Assembly: GCF_030463565.1 (NCBI RefSeq)
Contig: NC_134661.1
Coordinates: forward strand, 6,100,542-6,164,541
Source: Pelecanus crispus
Lineage: Eukaryota; Chordata; Aves; Pelecaniformes; Pelecanidae
Direction of reading: 5' to 3'
DNA length: 64,000 nt
This document shows positions 61,001 through 64,000 of this stretch, one piece after another. Position 1 is the first letter of the stretch, and the number at the start of each line of letters is the position of its first letter. A model generated the notes under the pieces. The model saw nothing but the letters and a program-made list of their open reading frames with translations. It was not told where the DNA came from and did not search any database. A program made the translations under genes and the position numbers.

Positions 61001-62756
61001 CTACAGTCATGACAACTCAGCCGTTTGGAAAGAATGCAGGGATCTCAAGAAAACAGAGGGAAAATGGAAGAGTACTATGAACTCAGGCAGTACTGCCAGT
61101 GTTACTGCCTGTCCCACAGTATGCCAGGATGGTCCCAACACATTAAAAATATGGTAAATCTAACCAGTTTATAAGACCTGAGTCTACAAAGACCTGCTCA
61201 TGCTTGCAAATGTGACCAATTTTTGCTAACCTCTGTCAGCCCACTCCAACAACACATAAGCTGAATCATTCCTCTCCAGAGCTCAGCAATGGGCTTACTG
61301 TCGATCACAAGCATGTTTTACTTCATTGACTACATCTAACAGCAGACTATGATATGTTTTACTCTCTAGCCCCCATTTTAGATCCTCTGGGAAAACAACT
61401 ATATTGTGTTAATAAACCAGCATCTTCTAGTACTTCTCAACTGAGAAATCACAGACAAGCTACCTTTGAAACCAAGCTTCAGAGTACAGATCCATTCTCT
61501 ATAGCTCCTAAAGGTTTGCTTTGGCAAAGAAAATAGAAGAGGGGAAAAAAAAAAAAAAAAACCCAAAAAAAACCACCAGAGGAAACATCTGGGAATTTTT
61601 TCTTGCAGCATCTTTCGAAAGTCTGTCTGAATAAAAAAATTCTTACTGAAAAACTGGTTAAAGTGAGAAGCACCCAAAGGAAGACCCATCACAATTCTCC
61701 AAATAACAAGATTTTTCCCTTTTGTCTTTGTATGCATATTATGCCCCTAAGTTTAAACTTTTGCTTTCAGCTTCACTGGACATCTGAGACAGGTGTAGGC
61801 TGGTGAAAACCTGTGCCAGAAAACTGATGAATAAACAAGGTTAATAGCATGCCTAGCTAGTTATTTGGAAAGCTGAGAAATCTTGCATATAGTTTGGGAT
61901 TAGGTGATCGATTCCGTAATGGATTTATCAAGTCAATGAAATAGAAACATACACCACTAACAGCTCATCTGTGCCCATGGGAGGTCACTGTTGCTTCACA
62001 AAATGGATCAGATGTGTCAGTTTGGGGTTAGCAGCACAGTTCAGATCAGGGATACCAGCAAACCACTTTCTCTATAGTAGCTCAGAGTTTCTCTTCTTAA
62101 TTACCTTTTCCAGAAATACACCACAAAGCAAGCATACAATTACATACTTTTGAGTGGAGACTGCCACTTCTCAGAACTGTACTAAGATGAAACCAAATCA
62201 CATCTCCAGATGCCCTAAGGCACTGAAAATGGGCAGATGAAAACAGTTTCTTCACCCTTGCTAGCCTGCAATTCTTCAAGACCTGACCGCACAGCTTAGA
62301 AGAGAACTGAATCCCGTCAACAATTAACTGCATCTGATCACTACATACAATAGCATTAGAAACTAATGTCACACAGCAGAACCAGCTTTACTTGTCATGG
62401 TCTGAAGAGGCGCAAACAGTCTGGGAAATTTCTTGGTTCATATCTGTGGGGGACTGAGTCAAACCAGCAGTCTGACACAAGAGAAATTTCATCATGGTTG
62501 AATAAAAGGTATTTCAGGTAGGTAAAAATAGTCTGAACATGCCATCTCTGACATCACTAGGGAGCTCCGAATCCAAGGAAAACATTTAGAAGTAACCATG
62601 GAGCATCATGAAAGATGAGTCAGTAACAGACAATTCTTGGAAGTTTACAGTAAAAATCATGCAAAAAGTGACAGTGATATTGTCATTTACACCTTCATTA
62701 CAGCTGCGACCCACTCTTACTCTCCTGCCTTCACTATATATTTTCATCTTCTACAG

Positions 62757-62892
62757 TGAAGATCGTTCTGCAGACTTCAGATGATTTCACAAGCTCGGAT
62801 GCCTTCAGCCCTCAGATACACAGCTTTGTGGAGTGGGTGGAGAAACACAGCTATCTGTACAAAGCAAGTAGCATGACTTCTTCAGGACAGAG
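62757..62892 (+). CDS. Orphan exon candidate, no family recognised
   Basis: A 136-base block with a good acceptor (TTTTCATCTTCTACAG) and a good donor (CAGAG|GTAAGT). One frame stays open across it, reading KIVLQTSDDFTSSDAFSPQ, then IHSFVEWVEKHSYLYKASS. The other two plus-strand frames stop early. I do not recognise the protein. No partner exon was found within 1.1 kb to the right or several kb to the left, so this may be chance. Confidence 0.25.
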
Positions 62893-64000
62893 GTAAGTTC
62901 TGTTAGAACTGAGCAAATAAACAGGAATCCTTCTGACACCCTTCCTTCTCAGGAAAGATGGCCATTACAAGGGAAAGCATAGATGAGGTGACATCATATA
63001 GCATCCCAAAGGAAAGGTGGAATGCACTTAGAAGGCACGACATATGAGAATTGACCTTGTCCATGTCCTATATTCTATTTCTATCATCTAAAGGCAAAGC
63101 AGAGCATGAATGGTTACTGAAAGAAAACAATCTCTACTAAGTGAAAATACATCATCTTTCACCTAACAAACCTAAAGATTTCAAAGCCATAGGAAAGGAG
63201 GACATCAGTTACCAGAACAGGCATTCTAAGGAAATCTGAATGACTGTGATTGGTAAGAGAAATTAATTTTGTCTTGCAACGCAGTTTTGTACTGCAGCAA
63301 GAGGTAAGTAGAGTTCATATTTCATGATCATCAAAATGACGAAGATCTGCTCAGGTTCACTTGCTCCGTGCTGACATCTGTCCTTATAGTTTGTTTCTTT
63401 CTCAAGCATCATATACAGGCCACTGTCAGCAGACATCCCAGGTACAATTGCCCAACAGCCTGTCTCAGCATAGCCAATTAGGTATTCCTGTTTACTATGA
63501 AAATGTGAGACAAACTCAATAGCAATGTCACAACCCCGTTTCACTGCCAGCATGGATGCAAGCTGTTAGAAGTATCTACATGTAGAGTGTAGCATAATTT
63601 AAGTTTTCCATTGAGGGCATGCAAATGGAACCTCTAGAACAGAGCACTGCTTCTCAGAAGAGATACACAGAATAAGGAAAAATCCATGCATGTTCTGCAC
63701 TAGTTCTGAATTTTATAGAGCTTCATTATTCAGTGAGTGTCTCTTAAATTATTAGTCATCCATTTAGTTCAAGACCTATTTATACAGTATGATGTTCACC
63801 TTTAAAGAGAATTATATGCATACAGTTGATATTTTATTTGTATTCTTATCAGACATTGAGAGCACACGCAGGTGAAAGCCTTATGCTTGCTTTCTACATT
63901 AGTGTAAATTAAGCCCACCATCTCCTGATCCCTACATATGTGAAAGAGCATATTAATAAAGGAAATCTTCGCAACAAAGGATTTCATAGTCAGGTGAGTT
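62893..64000. other. Right edge, no gene recognised
   Basis: The 1.1 kb to the window end has a 96-codon minus-strand open frame (63263-63553) without family resemblance and a perfect octamer (63619-63626). Nothing else is seen. Confidence 0.5.

Larger units (their letters stand above)
47031..62756. other. Gene-poor DNA, right part
   Basis: About 15.7 kb without a coding exon I can support. It holds a CAA-rich simple stretch (49010-49088), octamers at 50827-50834, 52176-52183 and 57890-57897, a 10-base perfect stem-loop (54476-54499), a (TC)n run (57318-57333) and an A-rich run (61543-61572). Confidence 0.55.

Overview
The window looks like bird nuclear DNA. It carries a CR1 LINE of the avian type, coding is split into short exons by GT-AG introns, and the two genes that can be read are vertebrate immune regulators. 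No search was run, so every family call rests on reading translations and splice sites by eye. The species cannot be named.

Both genes lie on the minus strand in the left 30 kb and point the same way. POU2AF1 (OCA-B, BOB.1, OBF-1) runs from an ATG at 29221 to a stop at 14098. Its five coding exons join in frame to 256 codons, which is the length I recall for the human protein. The first exon is tiny and is followed by a 12 kb intron. The TATA-like and CRE-like promoter sits near 29341-29388, and the best poly(A) signal is at 12119.

Downstream on the same strand, seven exons between 10861 and 2331 encode about 274 residues of ankyrin repeats. They end in the short basic tail typical of the nuclear (atypical) IkB proteins, and several motifs are closest to IkBNS (NFKBID). 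I could not find an independent 5' exon for this gene.

The most interesting observation links the two genes. The last POU2AF1 exon contains a GT donor in a D-N-D-T stretch (14138). It splices in perfect phase to the first ankyrin exon (10861) and recreates the D-x-D-T-x-L-H start of ankyrin repeat 1 seen in IkB-zeta, BCL3 and IkBNS. If used, it would yield a protein of about 518 residues with an N-terminal OCA motif and C-terminal ankyrin repeats, the layout of IkB-zeta. OCA-B could then be the front half of an ancestral IkB-zeta-like gene.

Left flank (1-2100): a hAT-like transposon remnant that supplies the poly(A) signal of the ankyrin gene, and a phased trio of octamer-like motifs. Right part (29.4-64 kb): no gene that I recognise. 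It holds two CR1 copies (45530-47030), A-rich tracts, a near-perfect 64-base hairpin, octamer and kB-like motifs, and one orphan exon candidate near 62.8 kb. POU2AF2, POU2AF3 and BTG4, which flank POU2AF1 in mammals, were not found.
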